Positions 37,304 through 48,044 are shown, counted from the stretch's first letter. The stretch: DNA of 64,000 nt from Brucella haematophila (GCF_005938105.1 NZ_VCPE01000002.1:310001-374000); one strand, 5' to 3'. Numbers and translations are program-made. The notes: a model not told the origin generated them from the sequence alone.

Positions 37304-37426
37304 AGCCCGTTTTCAACGCACGCGATGCATTCTTTCGGCGGCGCTGCGCGGCGCCGTCGAAATTACTGCTACCATCTCCTCATTGGTGCTCTACTTTGAA
37401 GACGGGAGTTTCAATGAGGTGATATT

Positions 37427-39151
37427 ATGAGCATGACTGTTGCAGACCTTTTGGCCGAAACCCTCGCTCAGGCCGGAGTCCGGCGCATATGGGGTGTGAC
37501 CGGCGATAGTCTGAACGGGCTGAATGACAGCCTGCGCCGCCTTGGCAAGATTGACTGGATGCATGTCCGTCACGAAGAAACCGCCGCTTTCGCCGCTGGT
37601 GCGGAAGCAGCCGTTACAGGTCAGCTGGCCGTCTGTGCCGGCAGTTGCGGCCCCGGGAACCTTCACCTCATCAACGGTCTTTTCGACTGCCAGCGCAATC
37701 GCACGCCCGTTCTGGCAATCGCCGCCCATATCCCGTCATCGGAAATCGGCCTCGACTATTTTCAGGAAACGCATCCGCAGGAACTGTTCCGCGAATGCAG
37801 CCATTTCGTTGAACTCGTTTCCAATCCTGCTCAGATGCCGGAAGTGCTGCACCGCGCCATGCGCGCAGCAGTGGGGCAGCAGGGTGTGGCCGTGATCGTC
37901 CTGCCGGGCGATGTTGCGCTGAAACAGATTGACGAACCGGCAGCGAAAGCCTGGGTCCAAGTCGCGCAGCCGCGGATCATCCCGTCCGATGATGATATCG
38001 GGCAGCTTGCCGATCTTCTGAACAGCTCCGAAAAAATCACAATCCTCGCGGGTAGCGGCTGCGCTGGCGCGCATGATGCCGTGGTGGCGCTTGCCGACCG
38101 TCTGGCTGCGCCCGTGGTGCATGCGCTGCGCGGCAAGGAGCATATCGAGTGGGACAATCCCAACGATGTCGGCATGACCGGTCTGATCGGATTTTCATCC
38201 GGCTACCACGCGATGCTGAACTGCGACACGCTCCTGATGCTGGGCACCAGTTTTCCGTATCGGAATTTCTATCCCGAGAAGGCGAAAGTGGTTCAGATCG
38301 ATCACGACCCGTCCCAGCTTGGCCGTCGCGCGCTGATCACGCTTGGCGTCGTCAGTGATGTGAAAGAAGCTGCCAACGCCCTGTTGCCCAAACTGAAATC
38401 GAACCGCAGCGCCACGTTCCTGAATTCCGCCAAGGCGCATTATGTCAAAGCACGCAAGGATCTGGACGATCTCGCCCAGCCCTCAAAGGCAGGCCAGCCA
38501 ATCCATCCGCAATATCTCACACGTTTGATCGATCAGACTGCGAAAGCTGATGCCATTTTCACCGCCGATGTCGGAACGCCCACCGTCTGGGCGGCGCGCT
38601 ATCTCAAGATGAATGGCAAGCGCCGTCTGCTCGGCTCGTTCAATCACGGCTCCATGGCCAATGCCATGTTACAAGCACTGGGCGCGCAGGCCGCAGCACC
38701 GGACAGGCAAGTCATTTCCCTGTCCGGAGATGGCGGCTTCACTATGATGATGGGCGATTTTCTATCCCTGACTCAGCTGAAACTGCCGGTGAAAATGATC
38801 GTCTATAATAATGGCTCGCTCGGCTTCGTCGCGATGGAAATGAAAGCGGGCGGCTATCTCAGCACTGGCACCGATCTGGACAATCCGAACTTTGCCGCCA
38901 TGGCGGAAGCCATAGGCATCAAGGGTATCCGGGTGGAGGAATCCGCAGACCTGCCGGGCGCGCTGCAACAGGCTTTCGATCACAAGGGACCGGTTCTGGT
39001 CGATGTGGTCACGGCCAAGCAGGAGCTTGTCATGCCGCCGAAGATCAAAGCCGAGCAGGCGAAGGGGTTCAGCCTCTATATGCTGAAAGCCATCATCAAC
39101 GGGCGCGGCGATGAAATCGTCGAACTCGCCCGCACCAATCTCGGGCGCTGA
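37427..39151 (+). CDS. poxB: Pyruvate dehydrogenase (quinone), PoxB family
   Basis: Thiamine-diphosphate flavoenzyme of 574 residues that oxidises pyruvate to acetate and CO2, giving electrons to quinone at the membrane. The TPP-binding signature is [20 protein letters not shown], with the catalytic Glu in [16 protein letters not shown]-domain residues are around [14 protein letters not shown]. The ATG at 37427 has GAGGTG upstream. E. coli PoxB is 572 residues, so it is full length. A strong terminator follows after a dispersed palindrome. Confidence 0.94.
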   Translation: MSMTVADLLAETLAQAGVRRIWGVTGDSLNGLNDSLRRLGKIDWMHVRHEETAAFAAGAEAAVTGQLAVCAGSCGPGNLHLINGLFDCQRNRTPVLAIAAHIPSSEIGLDYFQETHPQELFRECSHFVELVSNPAQMPEVLHRAMRAAVGQQGVAVIVLPGDVALKQIDEPAAKAWVQVAQPRIIPSDDDIGQLADLLNSSEKITILAGSGCAGAHDAVVALADRLAAPVVHALRGKEHIEWDNPNDVGMTGLIGFSSGYHAMLNCDTLLMLGTSFPYRNFYPEKAKVVQIDHDPSQLGRRALITLGVVSDVKEAANALLPKLKSNRSATFLNSAKAHYVKARKDLDDLAQPSKAGQPIHPQYLTRLIDQTAKADAIFTADVGTPTVWAARYLKMNGKRRLLGSFNHGSMANAMLQALGAQAAAPDRQVISLSGDGGFTMMMGDFLSLTQLKLPVKMIVYNNGSLGFVAMEMKAGGYLSTGTDLDNPNFAAMAEAIGIKGIRVEESADLPGALQQAFDHKGPVLVDVVTAKQELVMPPKIKAEQAKGFSLYMLKAIINGRGDEIVELARTNLGR

Positions 39152-39165
39152 TCTATTTGTTTTCA

Positions 39166-39260
39166 CGCATTATCCGACGCATCGAAGCGGGATCAGAAAT
39201 CAGTCCAGTGGACTGATTTCCCCGCGTAGGCGCTTCGCACCTTTGCTGGAAATGCTCTAG
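39166..39260. repeat. Dispersed ~95-bp palindromic repeat (copy 1)
   Basis: Centre 39197-39219: arms AAATCAGTCCA and TGGACTGATTT around one base. It is flanked by CGCATTATCC...GAAGCGGGATCAG on one side and CGCGTAGGCGCTTCGCAC...TGGAAATGCTCTAG on the other. It is almost identical to 59770-59873. Confidence 0.9.
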
Positions 39261-39262
39261 CA

Positions 39263-39291
39263 AAGAGGCCGGGTTTCCCCGGCCTCTTTTC
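39263..39291. terminator. Terminator between poxB and coaA
   Basis: AAGAGGCCGG and CCGGCCTCTT pair around a short loop and are followed by TTCAT. It serves poxB and, being symmetrical, may also serve the convergent coaA, whose stop codon it nearly touches. Confidence 0.8.
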
Positions 39292-40258
39292 ATATCTTCC
39301 TGAGTGCGACCTCTTCGATCAGATGGTCGCTACCCTTGCGCAGGATCAGGTCCGCGCGCGGTCGGGTCGGGAGGATATTCTCATTGAGATTGCGCAGATT
39401 GATATTCTGCCACAGACCTTCGCCGATGGAGCGCGCCGCGTCTTCCGAAAGCTGCGAATAGCGATGGAAGAAGGATTGTGGATCGCGGAAGGCCGTTTCG
39501 CGCAGGCGCATGAAACGGTCGATATACCATTTGTGGATCAGTTCCGGATCGGCATCGATATAGATCGAGAAGTCGAAGAAGTCCGACACGAAGGGCACCA
39601 TTTTGCCGTCTTCCGGCAGATCGCGCACCTGAAGGACATTGATGCCCTCGAAAATTAGAATGTCCGGCTTGTCGACCACCTGATAGTCGTTCGGCAGCAC
39701 GTCATAGCTCAGATGCGAATAAAGCGGCGCGCGCACATGGCTCATGCCCGCCTTGATCGCCGACAAGAAGCGCAGAACAGCGCCAATATCGTAGCTTTCC
39801 GGAAAGCCCTTGCGCTCCATCATGTTCTGCTCGCGCAGAACGGCATTGGGATAGAGAAAACCATCCGTCGTCACCAGATCGACCTTCGGGCTGGAAGGCC
39901 AGCGGGCGAGCAGTTCTTTCAGAATACGCGCTGTCGTGGACTTGCCCACGGCCACCGAACCGGCAACGCCGATGATGAAGGGCGTCTTGAAGGATTCCTC
40001 CATATTGAGGAATTGCTGGCGCTGGCGAAACAAAAGCTGGCTTGCCTCGACATGCGCATAAAGCAGCCGCGACAGCGACAGATAGATGCGACGGACCTCA
40101 TCAAGATCGATGGGATCGCCGAGCGAACGCAACCGCTTGACCTCTTCATAGGTCAGGGTGAGGGGAGTATCCGCGCGAAAGCCTGCCCATTCCTCTGCCG
40201 AGAAAAAGCGGTAGGGCGAATATCTGGAAGGGGTGAGCTGATCCACTTTTTCCCACAT
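39290..40258 (-). CDS. coaA: Pantothenate kinase (type I)
   Basis: First and rate-setting step of coenzyme A synthesis, phosphorylating pantothenate. It is 322 residues long. The P-loop is [17 protein letters not shown] at about residues 97-113, with [10 protein letters not shown] and [12 protein letters not shown] as other conserved segments. [18 protein letters not shown] is the typical start, and the ATG at 40258 gives the family length. It is the last gene of the leftward his cluster, 47 bases after hisE. Confidence 0.96.
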   Translation of the reverse strand: MWEKVDQLTPSRYSPYRFFSAEEWAGFRADTPLTLTYEEVKRLRSLGDPIDLDEVRRIYLSLSRLLYAHVEASQLLFRQRQQFLNMEESFKTPFIIGVAGSVAVGKSTTARILKELLARWPSSPKVDLVTTDGFLYPNAVLREQNMMERKGFPESYDIGAVLRFLSAIKAGMSHVRAPLYSHLSYDVLPNDYQVVDKPDILIFEGINVLQVRDLPEDGKMVPFVSDFFDFSIYIDADPELIHKWYIDRFMRLRETAFRDPQSFFHRYSQLSEDAARSIGEGLWQNINLRNLNENILPTRPRADLILRKGSDHLIEEVALRKI

Positions 40259-40305
40259 GAACTGTCGTCTCTCTGGCCTTCTATTCAGCGCGATCCTTTG
40301 CAGGA

Positions 40306-40629
40306 TCACGCCTTCGGGCGAGCGGCCTTTTCTTCAAGGCCGGTCTGGCCCGTGCGGCGGTCGAGTTCCTGGAGAACCTCTTCGAGCGGCACACCGGCAA
40401 TTTTCCAGACCACCATCAGGTGATAAAGCAGATCGGCGCTTTCGGAAACCACGCCTGCGCGGTCGCCGGAAACAGCAGCAATCACCGTTTCCACGGCTTC
40501 TTCGCCCAGTTTCTGCGAAGCCTTGTTCGGGCCTCTGGCAACAAGGCTTGCCGTATAGGACGATCCGTCAGTCACGCTGGCGCGTTCCGCCACGATGCGT
40601 TCAAGATCTGTGAGCGTAAACTGGCTCAT
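40306..40629 (-). CDS. hisE: Phosphoribosyl-ATP pyrophosphatase
   Basis: Second step of histidine synthesis, hydrolysing PR-ATP to PR-AMP and pyrophosphate. It is 107 residues long. The MazG-like metal-binding motif is [13 protein letters not shown], followed by [12 protein letters not shown]. The ATG at 40629 ([12 protein letters not shown]) gives the family length. It is 31 bases after hisF, on the same strand. Confidence 0.95.
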   Translation of the reverse strand: MSQFTLTDLERIVAERASVTDGSSYTASLVARGPNKASQKLGEEAVETVIAAVSGDRAGVVSESADLLYHLMVVWKIAGVPLEEVLQELDRRTGQTGLEEKAARPKA

Positions 40630-40660
40630 CGGGGTTCCTCCCGTCATTTATATTCTTTGT

Positions 40661-41446
40661 TCAGCGAACCGGATCGAGCCGCATCGGAATGCCGGCTTCG
40701 GCCATATAGCGCTTGGCTTCGCCGATCGAATAGGTGCCGAAGTGGAAGATCGAAGCAGCCAGCACAGCCGTTGCGTGGCCGTCGCGGATACCGGCCACCA
40801 TGTGATCCAGATTGCCGACGCCACCCGAAGCGATCACCGGCACGCGCACGCTGTCAGCCACAGCACGGGTCAGCGCCACATCGTAACCGGCCTTGGTGCC
40901 ATCGCGATCCATCGAGGTGAGCAGGATTTCGCCTGCACCCAGATCGACCACCTTGCGGGCGAACTCCACCGCATCGATGCCGGTCGTCTGGCGACCGCCA
41001 TGGGTGAAGATTTCCCAACGATCCGCTTCGCCTTCGCCCGAAACCTTCTTGGCGTCGATGGCGACGACGATGCACTGATTGCCGAACTTGTCTGCCGCCT
41101 CAGCAACGAATTCCGGGTTCTTCACCGCTGCCGTGTTGATCGACACCTTGTCGGCACCGGCCAGAAGCAGTTTGCGGATATCCGCAACCTGACGCACACC
41201 GCCACCGACGGTTAGCGGCATGAAGCACTGTTCTGCAGTCCGGGCCACTACATCGAAAATTGTCTCGCGATTGTCCGAGGACGCCGTGATGTCGAGGAAG
41301 CACAATTCGTCCGCTCCCGCCGCATCATAAGCGCGGGCAGCTTCCACCGGATCGCCCGCATCGATCAGATCGACAAAGTTGACGCCCTTGACGACGCGGC
41401 CATCCTTCACATCGAGACAGGGAATTACGCGTGCTTTCAAAGTCAT
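40661..41446 (-). CDS. hisF: Imidazole glycerol phosphate synthase, cyclase subunit
   Basis: TIM-barrel cyclase that, with HisH, forms imidazole glycerol phosphate and AICAR. It is 261 residues long. The two catalytic aspartates are Asp11 ([12 protein letters not shown]) and the one in VVAIDAKKV near residue 130. [15 protein letters not shown] and [12 protein letters not shown] are the phosphate-binding loops. Its ATG overlaps the hisA stop by four bases (ATGA). Confidence 0.98.
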   Translation of the reverse strand: MTLKARVIPCLDVKDGRVVKGVNFVDLIDAGDPVEAARAYDAAGADELCFLDITASSDNRETIFDVVARTAEQCFMPLTVGGGVRQVADIRKLLLAGADKVSINTAAVKNPEFVAEAADKFGNQCIVVAIDAKKVSGEGEADRWEIFTHGGRQTTGIDAVEFARKVVDLGAGEILLTSMDRDGTKAGYDVALTRAVADSVRVPVIASGGVGNLDHMVAGIRDGHATAVLAASIFHFGTYSIGEAKRYMAEAGIPMRLDPVR

Positions 41447-42174
41447 GCTGTGGCCCTCAGCAATGAAAGTGCTTCAGCCGGATCGATGCGACCGTCATAA
41501 AGCGCACGGCCCGAAATCGCGCCTTCGAGTTTGCGCGCATCCGGTGCGGCCAGACGCTTGATATCGTCCATCGAAGCAAGACCGCCCGATGCGATCACCG
41601 GAATGGAAACCGCCTCGGCGAGCGCCAGCGTCGATTCCCAGTTGATGCCGGCCAGTACGCCGTCGCGGTCGATATCCGTATAGATGATGGCGGCGACGCC
41701 AGCGCCTTCAAACTTCTTCGCAAGTTCAATCACGCCAAGCTGGGAGGCTTCGGCCCAGCCTTCAACGGCGACCTTGCCGCCCTTGGCGTCGATGCCGACA
41801 GCGACCTGTCCCGGAAACGCCTTGCAGGCTTCGATCACCAGCGCCGGGTCGCGCACGGCAACCGTACCGAGAATGACGCGACGCAGCCCCTTGGAAAGCC
41901 AGCTTTCAATGTGCTGTAGCGTGCGAATGCCACCACCCAGTTGCACCGGATTTTTGGTGGCTTTCAGGATTGCTTCGACCGCAGCGCCGTTGACGCTCTC
42001 GCCCGCAAAAGCGCCGTTAAGATCGACCACATGCAGCCATTCAAAGCCCTGATCTTCAAAGGCCTTGGCCTGCGCGGCGGGATCGGTGTTGTAGACGGTG
42101 GCCTGATCCATGTCGCCGAGCTTCAGGCGCACGCATTGACCGTCTTTCAAATCGATGGCGGGAAAAAGGATCAT
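41443..42174 (-). CDS. hisA: Phosphoribosylformimino-5-aminoimidazole carboxamide ribotide isomerase
   Basis: Amadori isomerase of histidine synthesis, a TIM barrel of 243 residues. The catalytic Asp8 is in [13 protein letters not shown] and the second acid in [25 protein letters not shown] is a conserved phosphate-binding loop. It follows hisH by four bases and overlaps hisF by four. Confidence 0.98.
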   Translation of the reverse strand: MILFPAIDLKDGQCVRLKLGDMDQATVYNTDPAAQAKAFEDQGFEWLHVVDLNGAFAGESVNGAAVEAILKATKNPVQLGGGIRTLQHIESWLSKGLRRVILGTVAVRDPALVIEACKAFPGQVAVGIDAKGGKVAVEGWAEASQLGVIELAKKFEGAGVAAIIYTDIDRDGVLAGINWESTLALAEAVSIPVIASGGLASMDDIKRLAAPDARKLEGAISGRALYDGRIDPAEALSLLRATA

Positions 42175-42178
42175 GTCT

Positions 42179-42838
42179 TCAAGGCTTCCATTTCAGGAAA
42201 TTGGCAATGAGCGAAAGGCCGAGCAGCTGGCTCTTTTCCGGGTGGAACTGGGTTCCCACCATATTGTCGCGACCGACAGCAGCGGTAACATCGCCACCGT
42301 AATCCGTCACGGCCAGAACCTCGTCCGCCTTCTTCGCGTCGAACATATAGGAATGGACGAAATAGGCGTGCAAGCCGTTCTCGCCGGTCTCGATTCCATC
42401 GAAAATCGGATGCGCCTGATGCGATTGTTTCACGTGAATCCGATTCCAGCCGATTTGCGGAATCTTCAGTGTCGGGTCAGACGGCGTCATTTCGCGCACA
42501 TCGCCCGCGATCCAGCCGAGGCCTTCGGTCACGGTCTTTTCCAATCCGCGCTCGGACATGAGCTGCATGCCGACGCAAATGCCGAGAAACGGATGGCCCT
42601 TCTTGATGACAACTTCATCAAGCGCTTCAACCATGCCCGACACGGCATGAAGACCGGCACGGCAATCGGCATAAGCGCCAACGCCCGGCAACACCACGCG
42701 GTCGGCAGAGGCCACCCGCGCGGCATCTGCCGTCAGTTCGATTTCGGCATTTATGCCGCTTTCACGGGCGGCACGCTCAAAGGCCTTGGTGGCCGAGCGA
42801 AGATTGCCGGAACCATAGTCGATTATCGCAACACGCAT
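42179..42838 (-). CDS. hisH: Imidazole glycerol phosphate synthase, glutamine amidotransferase subunit
   Basis: Glutaminase subunit that feeds ammonia to HisF. It is 219 residues long. The class I amidotransferase triad is visible: Cys in [13 protein letters not shown], and His and Glu in [10 protein letters not shown]. The start [15 protein letters not shown] at 42838 matches the family; a longer in-frame reading adds a non-conserved stretch that overlaps the DUF2628 gene. It carries a 14/16 parS-like sequence within its coding region (42426-42441). Confidence 0.97.
   Translation of the reverse strand: MRVAIIDYGSGNLRSATKAFERAARESGINAEIELTADAARVASADRVVLPGVGAYADCRAGLHAVSGMVEALDEVVIKKGHPFLGICVGMQLMSERGLEKTVTEGLGWIAGDVREMTPSDPTLKIPQIGWNRIHVKQSHQAHPIFDGIETGENGLHAYFVHSYMFDAKKADEVLAVTDYGGDVTAAVGRDNMVGTQFHPEKSQLLGLSLIANFLKWKP
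42426..42441. other. Degenerate parS-like site inside hisH
   Basis: TGTTTCACGTGAATCC matches the parS consensus TGTTTCACGTGAAACA at 14 of 16 bases. It is the same 16-mer as in hemJ. It lies about 14 kb left of the putative origin, and its coding constraint is IHVKQ in HisH. ParB binding is uncertain. Confidence 0.35.
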
Positions 42839-42840
42839 TT

Positions 42841-43368
42841 TCAGTTTTCTCCGCGATGACCCACGAATCCGATCGTGGAGCCAGTAGAGGAATAAGTGGG
42901 ACGCGGGGACGCCTTGTCCCATCGATTGGCCGTGACCGTATCCAATGCAGGGGCAGGCTTTTCCGCGATAGTGGTGTCAGACGCTGTGCGCCCGAAGAAA
43001 TAACGGATTTCCGCCTCGTCGAGATCGCTGGCGTCGATTGCCGCCCGTTCGATATAGCCCTGACGCTTCAGTTTCGCGATTTTCCAGTTCGAGCCTTCAA
43101 AGGCCACGAACAGCGAAACGATCAGTGTCAGCAGGGAAACCGCATCGGCAACGCCGAAGTAACTCCCGGCAAAGCCGAGCAAAAACGTGACGCCGAGAAC
43201 GGCAAAGGCCTCGAACCAGAGGCGCTGCATCGCAAGCCAGACAAACGGCAGAACCAGCGCCATTACATGGAATCCGTCGCGCACGAACACGGAATGTTCA
43301 ACGCTCGACCCGCTGCGCTTCTTTTTGGAAGACGCTTCGGTTGGTTCCAGAACGACGAACTGGGTCAT
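42841..43368 (-). CDS. DUF2628 membrane protein within the his cluster
   Basis: Protein of 175 residues of unknown function in the DUF2628 family. A short N-terminal tail is followed by two or three membrane helices ([51 protein letters not shown]) and then a hydrophilic tail of about 75 residues. It is two bases upstream of the hisH start and three bases after hisB, so it is certainly co-transcribed with histidine genes. Nothing in the sequence suggests a role in histidine synthesis. Confidence 0.85.
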   Translation of the reverse strand: MTQFVVLEPTEASSKKKRSGSSVEHSVFVRDGFHVMALVLPFVWLAMQRLWFEAFAVLGVTFLLGFAGSYFGVADAVSLLTLIVSLFVAFEGSNWKIAKLKRQGYIERAAIDASDLDEAEIRYFFGRTASDTTIAEKPAPALDTVTANRWDKASPRPTYSSTGSTIGFVGHRGEN

Positions 43369-43371
43369 GAA

Positions 43372-43980
43372 TTATCCCTTCAGCGACCCCTTGGTGGAGG
43401 GGATTGCATCCTTCTGGCGCGGATCGGTTTCCAGCGCCGTGCGCAGAACCCGGGCCACCGCCTTGAAGATCGACTCGGCGATATGGTGGTTATTGGCGCC
43501 ATAATGGTTGTTGATATGCAGCGTAATGCCTGCATTCATCGCAAAGGCCTGGAAGAACTCACGCACAAGCTCGGTATCGAAGGTGCCGATCTTGGCTGCC
43601 GGGAAATTGACGTTCCACACCAGATAAGCGCGGCCGGATACGTCGACCGCCGCTCCGGTCAGTGTGTCGTCCATGGCGAGATCAAGCGAAGCATAGCGCA
43701 CGATGCCGCGGCGTTCGCCCAAGGCTTTGGCGAGAGCCTGACCGAGTGCAATGCCAGTATCTTCAACCGTGTGGTGATCATCGATATGCAGGTCGCCCTT
43801 GGCCATGACGCGCATATCGATGAGCGAATGTCGCGAAAGCTGCTCGAGCATGTGATCGAAGAAGCCGACACCGGTTGTGATGTCGAACTTGCCGACGCCA
43901 TCCACATCAACAGAAACGGCAATGCTCGTCTCTTTCGTGGAGCGTTCGATACTTGCCTTGCGGGTGCTTTCAGCAGTCAT
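43372..43980 (-). CDS. hisB: Imidazoleglycerol-phosphate dehydratase
   Basis: Sixth step of histidine synthesis, a manganese enzyme of 202 residues. The two metal-binding repeats are [17 protein letters not shown] and [17 protein letters not shown]. It is the monofunctional form, without the phosphatase domain fused in enterics. It is the first gene of the leftward hisB-DUF2628-hisH-hisA-hisF-hisE-coaA cluster. The upstream gap holds three GCAATTC iterons. Confidence 0.97.
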   Translation of the reverse strand: MTAESTRKASIERSTKETSIAVSVDVDGVGKFDITTGVGFFDHMLEQLSRHSLIDMRVMAKGDLHIDDHHTVEDTGIALGQALAKALGERRGIVRYASLDLAMDDTLTGAAVDVSGRAYLVWNVNFPAAKIGTFDTELVREFFQAFAMNAGITLHINNHYGANNHHIAESIFKAVARVLRTALETDPRQKDAIPSTKGSLKG

Positions 43981-44061
43981 AAGCGATCCTCATTGGGGTA
44001 CTGGAGGCGTTCTAGAACAGCTTGCCCGCTTTGCCAAATGCTTTTGCCAATCCGACAAGCA

Positions 44062-44096
44062 GCAATTCGGCATTTGCAATTCAGTATTTGCAATTC
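44062..44096. promoter_or_regulatory. Three GCAATTC iterons, 14-bp period, between hisB and hslV
   Basis: GCAATTC occurs at 44062, 44076 and 44090, exactly 14 bp apart, in units of the form GCAATTC-N2-(C/T)ATTT or similar. The last two copies are 13-base identical (ATTTGCAATTCAG). They lie in the 250-bp divergent gap between hisB and hslV and may be an operator. The regulator is unknown. Confidence 0.45.
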
Positions 44097-44230
44097 AGGG
44101 GGCTGTTCTTAAATATCCACATTGAAACGCGATTCATCCGGCAAGACGACCGGCTGAAGTGGTTCACCCTCAGATGAAGGGGCTTGTGGGATCGCCGTCC
44201 GGGATTGCATGAGCCGCCAAAGGAGCATCC

Positions 44231-44785
44231 ATGATCGAACACAATCCCACAACGATTTACGGTACGACCATCGTGACCGTCCGCAAGAACGGCAAGGTCG
44301 TGATTGCAGGCGACGGCCAGGTCTCGCTCGGCAATACCGTCATGAAGGGCAATGCGCGCAAGGTTCGCCGCATCGGCAAGGGCAATGTCATTGCCGGTTT
44401 CGCCGGCGCGACCGCCGACGCCTTCACCCTTCTGGAGCGCCTCGAAGCCAAGCTGGAGCAATATCCCGACCAGCTCATGCGCGCTTCGGTCGAACTCGCC
44501 AAGGACTGGCGCACCGACCGTTATCTGCGCAAGCTCGAAGCCATGATGCTTGTGGCCGACAGCAAGGTGACGCTGGCGCTTACCGGCACCGGCGACGTGC
44601 TTGAGCCGGAACATGGCGTTATGGCCATCGGTTCGGGCGGCAATTATGCGCTGGCTGCGGCCCGTGCGCTGATCGACACCGACAAGTCTGCAGAAGAGAT
44701 CGCCCGCAAGGCGATGGAGATCGCAGCCGATATCTGCATCTACACCAACCACAATATCCTCGTGGAAAGCCTGGACGCAGAATGA
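44231..44785 (+). CDS. hslV: ATP-dependent protease proteolytic subunit HslV (ClpQ)
   Basis: Proteasome-related threonine peptidase of 184 residues, working with HslU ATPase in the cytoplasm. The short propeptide [11 protein letters not shown] is cut to expose Thr12 ([20 protein letters not shown]). The [14 protein letters not shown] segment is the other signature. Heat-shock control is expected but I see no convincing sigma-32 promoter. The next gene overlaps the stop by four bases. Confidence 0.97.
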   Translation: MIEHNPTTIYGTTIVTVRKNGKVVIAGDGQVSLGNTVMKGNARKVRRIGKGNVIAGFAGATADAFTLLERLEAKLEQYPDQLMRASVELAKDWRTDRYLRKLEAMMLVADSKVTLALTGTGDVLEPEHGVMAIGSGGNYALAAARALIDTDKSAEEIARKAMEIAADICIYTNHNILVESLDAE

Positions 44786-45372
44786 GCTCGCTTGCGCAGG
44801 TCACCAAACCGAGTGGACAACGCTGGGGCCTGGGCGTCCTGATCGTGATTGCCATCATCGCGGTGCAAGCCACCTGGCTGCACCTCGACGGGCGGATCGC
44901 CATGTGTGAATGCGGCACCATAAAACTATGGTCGGGTTCTCTGAAATCGGAGAATTCGCAGCATATAGCCGACTGGTACACGCTGTCGCATATCATCCAT
45001 GGCTTTCTGTTCTACTGGCTGTTCACGGTCATCGCGCCCAAAGCCCCGCTCGGCTTGAGACTTGCGGCTGCGGTCGGCATCGAAGCGGTCTGGGAGCTGG
45101 TCGAAAACTCGAACTTCATCATTGAACGCTATCGCGCCAATACGTCCTCGGTGGACTATTTCGGCGACAGCATCGTCAATTCGGTTTCCGATACGCTCGC
45201 CGCCGCGCTCGGCTTTCTGATCGCCGCAAAGCTGCCAACCAAAATCACCGTCGCCATCGCGCTCTTTTTTGAAATTCTGGCGCTGATCGTCATTCGCGAC
45301 AATCTTACGCTCAACGTGATCATGCTGCTGCATCCGTTCGAGTTCATCAAGCAGTGGCAAAGTGGGTTGTAA
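44782..45372 (+). CDS. DUF2585 (UPF0314) membrane protein between hslV and hslU
   Basis: Membrane protein of 196 residues, of unknown function, matching the UPF0314/DUF2585 family of alphaproteobacteria. Four or so hydrophobic segments are seen ([64 protein letters not shown]). The conserved core is [16 protein letters not shown] and [15 protein letters not shown]. It starts in an ATGA overlap with hslV and ends one base before hslU, so it is co-translated with the protease. The context suggests a role linked to protein quality control, unproved. Confidence 0.87.
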   Translation: MSSLAQVTKPSGQRWGLGVLIVIAIIAVQATWLHLDGRIAMCECGTIKLWSGSLKSENSQHIADWYTLSHIIHGFLFYWLFTVIAPKAPLGLRLAAAVGIEAVWELVENSNFIIERYRANTSSVDYFGDSIVNSVSDTLAAALGFLIAAKLPTKITVAIALFFEILALIVIRDNLTLNVIMLLHPFEFIKQWQSGL

Positions 45373-45373
45373 A

Positions 45374-46678
45374 ATGAGTAACTTCTCTCCCCGTGAAATC
45401 GTTTCGGAACTTGACCGGTTCATCATCGGCCAGAACGACGCCAAGCGCGCCGTGGCCATCGCCTTGCGCAATCGCTGGCGCCGCCAGCAGCTCGAAGGGC
45501 AGATGCGCGAAGAGGTCATGCCGAAGAACATTCTGATGATCGGACCGACCGGCGTCGGCAAGACGGAAATCTCGCGCCGCCTCGCCAAGCTTGCAGGCGC
45601 GCCTTTCGTCAAGGTCGAAGCCACCAAGTTCACCGAAGTGGGCTATGTCGGCCGCGACGTGGAACAGATCATCCGTGACCTCGTTGAAGTCGCCATTGCG
45701 CTCGTGCGTGAAAAGCGCCGCGACGACGTGAAGGCCAAGGCGCATCTCAATGCCGAGGAACGCGTTCTCGAAGCTTTGGTCGGCAAGACGGCAAGCCCTG
45801 CCACGCGCGACAGTTTCCGCAAGAAGCTGCGCAACGGCGAGCTGGACGACAAGGAAATCGAGGTCGAGGTCGCCGATACCGGATCGAACTCGAATTTCGA
45901 AATCCCCGGCATGCCGGGCGCGAACATCGGCGTGCTCAACCTGTCGGACATGCTGGGCAAGGCCATGGGCGGGCGCACCAAGACGCGCAAGACCACGGTG
46001 AAGGATTCCTATGCAATCCTCGTCAATGATGAATCCGACAAGCTGCTCGATCAGGACCAGATTGTGCAGGAAGCGCTGCGCGTCACCGAAGACGAAGGCA
46101 TTGTGTTCATCGACGAGATCGACAAGATCGCCTCTCGCGAAGGCGGCGGCGGTGCTGGCGTTTCACGCGAAGGCGTGCAGCGCGATCTGTTGCCGCTCGT
46201 CGAAGGCACCACGGTTGCGACCAAATACGGACCGGTGAAGACGGATCATATCCTCTTCATCACCTCCGGCGCATTCCATGTGTCGAAGCCGTCCGATCTT
46301 CTGCCGGAATTGCAGGGCCGTCTGCCGATCCGCGTCGAGCTTTCCGCTCTGACGCGCGAAGACTTCCGCCGTATCCTCACGGAAACGGAGGCAAGCCTGA
46401 TCAAGCAGTATATTTCCCTGATGCAGACGGAAGAGGTGACGCTTTCCTTCACCGACGACGCCATTGACGCTCTTGCCGATATTGCAGTCGATCTGAATGC
46501 GACCGTCGAAAACATCGGCGCGCGCCGCTTGCAGACGGTGATGGAAAAGGTTCTGGACGAGATTTCGTTCACTGCCCCGGATAAAACCGGCGCGACCTTC
46601 ACCGTCGACGCGAACTATGTGAAGGAAAAGGTGGGTGCTCTGTCCAAGAACACCGACCTGTCGCGCTTCATTCTGTAA
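45374..46678 (+). CDS. hslU: ATP-dependent protease ATPase subunit HslU (ClpY)
   Basis: AAA+ unfoldase of 434 residues that feeds substrates to HslV. Walker A is [16 protein letters not shown], Walker B is [12 protein letters not shown], and the sensor II region is [12 protein letters not shown]. The intermediate I-domain lies between. The C-terminus LSRFIL inserts into HslV and is typical. The ATG at 45374 follows the previous stop after one base; a longer reading would overlap it. A strong terminator lies 170 bases on. Confidence 0.97.
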   Translation: MSNFSPREIVSELDRFIIGQNDAKRAVAIALRNRWRRQQLEGQMREEVMPKNILMIGPTGVGKTEISRRLAKLAGAPFVKVEATKFTEVGYVGRDVEQIIRDLVEVAIALVREKRRDDVKAKAHLNAEERVLEALVGKTASPATRDSFRKKLRNGELDDKEIEVEVADTGSNSNFEIPGMPGANIGVLNLSDMLGKAMGGRTKTRKTTVKDSYAILVNDESDKLLDQDQIVQEALRVTEDEGIVFIDEIDKIASREGGGGAGVSREGVQRDLLPLVEGTTVATKYGPVKTDHILFITSGAFHVSKPSDLLPELQGRLPIRVELSALTREDFRRILTETEASLIKQYISLMQTEEVTLSFTDDAIDALADIAVDLNATVENIGARRLQTVMEKVLDEISFTAPDKTGATFTVDANYVKEKVGALSKNTDLSRFIL

Positions 46679-46851
46679 ACCGCGACAACTGACACTACAG
46701 TTGCAAATTCGTCAGGCCGTGGCGAAACGAGTGATTTTCGAGCACCGGCGCGCAAGAAATTGCTCGTTGCAGACCGGCATCACGAAGAAAGCAACTGTAG
46801 CGCTAAGTGACCCGAAAGCCACGGCCGCTGTCGCTTTCATGCCTCGATAAA

Positions 46852-46882
46852 GAAACCCCTCGACTTGCGTCGGGGGGTTTTC
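46852..46882 (+). terminator. Terminator downstream of hslU
   Basis: AACCCCTCGAC pairs with GTCGGGGGGTT around TTGC and is followed by TTCTATTTT. It is about 175 bases after the hslU stop. The intervening bases have no supportable gene. Confidence 0.8.
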
Positions 46883-46936
46883 TATTTTGCCCACAATTTC
46901 ACGATCCATTTACCATATCAGGGCCGCTTCCGTACA

Positions 46937-47947
46937 ATGATGAGCAACAGTACACTGAACCGCATTGCTGGCTTTTGTTTCCGCGCCATTTCCAATGCAA
47001 AACCGGTTTCCACTGTTGCTGGTGTTACCCTGGCCTTCATGCTCGCCAGCCAGAGCGCCTATGCCGTGACGGTCGTGCCGCCCGGCAACCGCAATGCGGA
47101 ACAGCCGCCGATTCCCGGCGCTTCCGCCAAGCGCACGCGCGAACTGAGCACCACCTATGAGAAGAAGTACCAGAAGATCTATAATCTTCTGAAGAAGGAT
47201 GCCTCGCTGCGCTCGAAGATTCGTTCGACCGCCGCCGCCTATGGCATCGACCCCATTCATATTGTCGGCGCGATTGTCGGTGAGCACACCTATAATGTCG
47301 ACGTCTATGACCGGCTTCAGACCTATTATGTGAAAGCCATGTCCTATGTGAATCAGGGCGTGAACTTCGGCTATAATGGCGAAAGCATCGGGCAGTTCAT
47401 CAAGCGCCCGGAATTCGCCGACTGCCTGAAATTCAAGGACAGCTATTCGCTGTGGTCATGCCGTGAAACGGTCTGGAACAAGACGTTCCGGGGCAAGTCG
47501 GTGGGCGGCAATTCCTATCCGAACAACCGCTTCAGTGCCGTTTTCTTCCAGCCTTTCTATGGTGGGCAGACATTTGGCCTCGGCCAGATCAATCCGCTGA
47601 CCGCGTTGCAGATGACCGACATGGTGAACCGCGTTTCCGGTCTGCCGAAGCTTGATGCGGAAGACGGCAGCGCCGTCTACAAGACCATCATGGACCCGGA
47701 TCTGACGCTGCCTTACATCGCAGCGACCCTGAAACAGTCAATCAACTCCTATCGCCAGATTGCCGGTTTCGATATTTCCAAAAATCCGGGCCTGACCGCC
47801 ACGCTCTATAATACCGGCGGTGCCGATGCCCGCGCCCGTGCGCTCGCAAACGAGAATGCAGGGCGTTCCGACCCGCAAATGCCGCAGGAAAATTACTACG
47901 GCTGGCTGGTCAACTCCAAGCTGGACGAGCTGAAGGCGCTGTTCTGA
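46937..47947 (+). CDS. DUF1402 family exported protein
   Basis: Protein of 336 residues of unknown function, in the DUF1402 family of Hyphomicrobiales. A signal peptide is visible (SNAKPVSTVAGVTLAFMLAS, then QSAYAVT). The mature part begins with a proline-rich linker and then an alpha-helical region with GIDPIHIVGAIVGEHTYNVD and GGQTFGLGQINPLTAL, which recalls lysozyme-like transglycosylase folds (Glu in GEHTYN, QINP). I infer a periplasmic cell-wall role. The start is ATG 46937 (or 46940); the ribosome site is weak. Confidence 0.8.
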   Translation: MMSNSTLNRIAGFCFRAISNAKPVSTVAGVTLAFMLASQSAYAVTVVPPGNRNAEQPPIPGASAKRTRELSTTYEKKYQKIYNLLKKDASLRSKIRSTAAAYGIDPIHIVGAIVGEHTYNVDVYDRLQTYYVKAMSYVNQGVNFGYNGESIGQFIKRPEFADCLKFKDSYSLWSCRETVWNKTFRGKSVGGNSYPNNRFSAVFFQPFYGGQTFGLGQINPLTALQMTDMVNRVSGLPKLDAEDGSAVYKTIMDPDLTLPYIAATLKQSINSYRQIAGFDISKNPGLTATLYNTGGADARARALANENAGRSDPQMPQENYYGWLVNSKLDELKALF

Positions 47948-47950
47948 TCA

Positions 47951-48035
47951 GGAAAGCATTTCCAGCAAAAGTACGCAGCGCCTACGCTGGGAAAACAGTC
48001 CACTGGACTGTTTTCTGATCCCGCTTCGATGCGCA
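47951..48035. repeat. Dispersed palindromic repeat (copy 3, inverted)
   Basis: Centre 47992-48014: arms AAAACAGTCCA and TGGACTGTTTT around one base. Flanks match copies 1 and 2 in inverted orientation (TTTCCAGCAAAAGT..., GATCCCGCTTCGATGCG). The stem bases differ from the other copies but pair, as compensatory changes would. Confidence 0.85.
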
Positions 48036-48044
48036 GGAACCAAT

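Noticed and set aside
42856-44112. Plus-strand frame of 418 codons opposite DUF2628 and hisB
   Set aside because: hisB has its paired metal-binding His motifs on the minus strand; the plus frame shows nothing recognisable.
44100-44230. Sigma-32 promoter for hslVU
   Set aside because: CTTG-type -35 candidates exist but none has a convincing -10 at the right spacing, so I do not call one.
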